Shown in pieces: positions 61,891 to 64,000 of a DNA stretch of 64,000 bases (position 1 is its first letter; every line of letters starts with the position of its first letter). Location: NCBI RefSeq assembly GCF_029227915.1, contig NC_079885.1, forward strand, positions 9,548,001 to 9,612,000, in the 5' to 3' direction. Under the pieces are notes generated by a model. It had not been told where the DNA came from. It saw only the letters and a list, made by a program, of their open reading frames with translations, and did not search any database. The DNA is from Hydractinia symbiolongicarpus (Eukaryota > Cnidaria > Hydrozoa > Anthoathecata > Hydractiniidae). The translations under genes were made by a program, and so were the position numbers.

Positions 61891-64000
61891 ATCATCATCA
61901 TCATCATCATTCTCGACTTAACGTCCGTTTTCCATGCTGGCATGGGTTGGACAGGGTATATTAATGACCCTCTTCCAATCTGATCTAGACTGTGTTAGAT
62001 CTAAACTCAACTTCCTCTCTATCAAGTCTGTCCTTATAACCTCCTGCCAAGTCTTTCTCGGTCTGCCTCTGGGCTTTGCCCCAGGAACTATCAAGTCTCT
62101 ACACTTTCTTACCCAATTATCCTCCTCCATTCTTTCCAAGTGCCCCAGCCAATTCAATCTTCTTATCTGGATAACATCTTTAATTCTACGGAGACTTAGC
62201 CTGCTTCTTAGCTCATCTGAACTCTTTCTGTCTCTCAGACTGGCGTTACACATCCACCTAACCATTCTCATATCATTCCTTTCTAAACGGTCAAGATCTT
62301 CCTGCTTCACTGCCCATGTCTCACTACCGTACAACATAACACTTCTTACACAGGCCTCATACAACCTACCTTTTACCTCAATTGACAGGACTCTGCTAGT
62401 CAACAAAGGAAGTAACTCTCTGAACTTTTTCCAAGCAGAACCTATCCTGCAAGTAACACTTCTTCCAACACCCCCTTCATTGCCCAACATATCACCTAAG
62501 TAACAGAAGTTCTCAACTATCTCTAACGAGCCACTGTTGTACATCATTAAAGCTGGAAATACTTCATTCTCTATAATCTCACCTTTGCAACACTTGCATA
62601 CAAACTGAATGTCAGCTCTTAACCTTCCACTAATACTACTGCACTTCTTATGTACCCAATGCTTGCAAGTCTGACAAAAAATTGAGTTACTACCAACCCC
62701 TTTCCTGCAAACTCCACAAGGCTACTTTCCAACTACAAGGTCACACTTGGCTGCAATGCTACTAATCATGACTTTAGACTTTGCTGTGTTTACCTATAGC
62801 CCTTTCTCTTCTAGTCCTTTCTTCCACTTCTCAAACTTTTCAACTAATTCTTCCATCGACTCTGCTATGAGAACCAAATCATCTGCATACAATAACTCCC
62901 ATGGACAACCTGTTCTGAACTCCATCGACAAGGCTTAAGACTAGAACAAACAACAAAGGACTAAGTACAGAACCCTGATGTACACCAACATTTACACTAA
63001 ATTCATCACTAAGTGAATCGTTAATCCTGACACGACTTCTAGCATTGCTGTACATAGACTGTACCATCGAACTAGCCACTCATCCAAACCTAATTTTCTC
63101 ATAGCCCACCAAATAACTTTACGTGGCACTCTATCAAAAGCATTCGCTAAATCTACAAAGGCAAAATATAGATTCTTTCTCTTCCTAAATACTTTTCCTG
63201 AAGCTGTCTGAGTAAAAATATTGCATCTGTAGTGCCGCGCCCTGGAACAAAACCAAATTGCATCTTATCTATATCAATTCTTTCTCTAAGTAACTTATCA
63301 ATCACTCTTTCAATAACTTTCATTACTTGATCAACCACCTTCAAACCTCTATAGTTACCCCTTTCTAATGCATCACCCTTGCCCTTGAAACAATTCACTA
63401 ATACACTCGACTGCCACTCACTCAGAATAGCACCATCCTTTATAATCTGGTTAGCAAGACTTGTAATAAGCTCAACTCCAATACATCCAGATGCTTTTAC
63501 CATCTCTGCAACAATACCTGATACTCCTGCAGCCTTGCCAATCTTCAATTTCCTAATAGCCTCCACTACCCATTCTGTCTTGATCTGCATAGCTGGCCTT
63601 TCTACAACATCATCATCAGACAAATTATCCTCGTCCAAATCAAACTCAGTGTTAAGCAACCTCTGATAATGATTCTTCCAAGCTACCCTTTTCTCCTCCT
63701 CTGTGCTAGCCAAAACACCTTCATCATTACGTATACACTTCTCACCTATAATATATCTTGATTAGTCTTCTTCATTTGCTTTGCTATCTTGAATACCTCA
63801 TTGCGCTGGTCTTCCCTTCTTAACACATCTGCAAATCTGTTTCTCTCTGCTTCTGATTTTGCCTTATACACTGCTGTACGAGCGCGACGCTTAGCTTCTA
63901 AGTAAATATTTTTACTACCACCTGACTTCCACTCTTTCCAAAGTTTCCTCTTTTCCTTTATACACTGGTCAACCTCATTATTCCACCACCAGGTCTGTCT
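61891..64000 (-). mobile_element. APE-type LINE, copy 2 (runs off the window)
   Basis: Nearly identical to copy 1 (10217-13590), in the same orientation, with a longer (ATG)n-type 3' tail (61891-61910) and different flanking sequence, so the insertions are independent. The window ends within the linker between endonuclease and RT, so the endonuclease is not visible. If the MROH1-like gene continues to the right, this copy lies in one of its introns. Confidence 0.88.
61910..63713 (-). pseudogene. LINE reverse transcriptase and C-terminal region, copy 2 (broken)
   Basis: Same modules as in copy 1: linker, RT blocks KLKIGKAAGVSGI and FGFVPGRGTTDAIF, GVHQGSVLSPLLF, LLYADDLVLI, a Cys/His finger and a C-terminal 209-codon frame. 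That frame stays open through GRPRKTWQEV, unlike copy 1, to end SMENGR. It shares with copy 1 the frameshift after LRQLQEKYLGRER and the stops after GLEEKGL and CDLVVGK. A 2-bp insertion near 63750 (relative to copy 1) breaks its own upstream frame. Not functional alone. Confidence 0.85.

Overview
This is AT-rich animal nuclear DNA. It has intron-rich genes with GT/AG splice sites, single-copy metazoan housekeeping genes and many transposable elements. The mix of repeats (Kolobok, Helitron-like and APE-type LINE elements, foldback elements) and compact genes with long repeat-filled introns suggests an early-branching animal, most likely a cnidarian. That assignment is inference. I rebuilt five genes by hand from protein similarity, splice sites and reading-phase continuity; every exon set closes in frame.

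Layout, left to right. (1) FBXO21-like F-box gene, minus strand, 17072 to 1533, 14 exons, 590 aa. Its first intron (7.1 kb) holds a LINE copy and a 1.8 kb DNA transposon with a 6-bp target duplication. A Helitron-like element lies beyond its 3' end. (2) A 4.9 kb gene-free region with foldback repeats and a 459-bp perfect (GTCT)n array. (3) PTPN1/PTPN2-like tyrosine phosphatase, plus strand, 21982 to 33922, 12 exons, 495 aa, with a C-terminal membrane anchor. Its first intron contains a 1.35 kb inverted-repeat transposon and a complete 4.33 kb Kolobok-type transposon. (4) DHX33-like DEAH-box helicase, plus strand, 35571 to 40048, 7 exons, 698 aa. (5) XYLB xylulose kinase, minus strand, 47014 to 41776, 7 exons, 526 aa. 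(6) MROH1-like HEAT-repeat gene, minus strand, 61226 to 48748, 25 exons visible. Its N-terminal part lies beyond the right edge. (7) A second LINE copy, running off the right edge.

The host genes do not form a pathway or operon; each is an independent conserved eukaryotic gene. The most interesting system is the Kolobok-type element. It is flanked by TTAA and encodes a THAP-domain DDE-type transposase on the plus strand. On the opposite strand, converging on it, is an intact three-exon gene for a small acidic protein with the Cys/His-rich 'ballast' domain otherwise known from the C-terminus of vertebrate P2X7 receptors. Exon coordinates are hand-derived and should be accurate to a few bases, except where noted.
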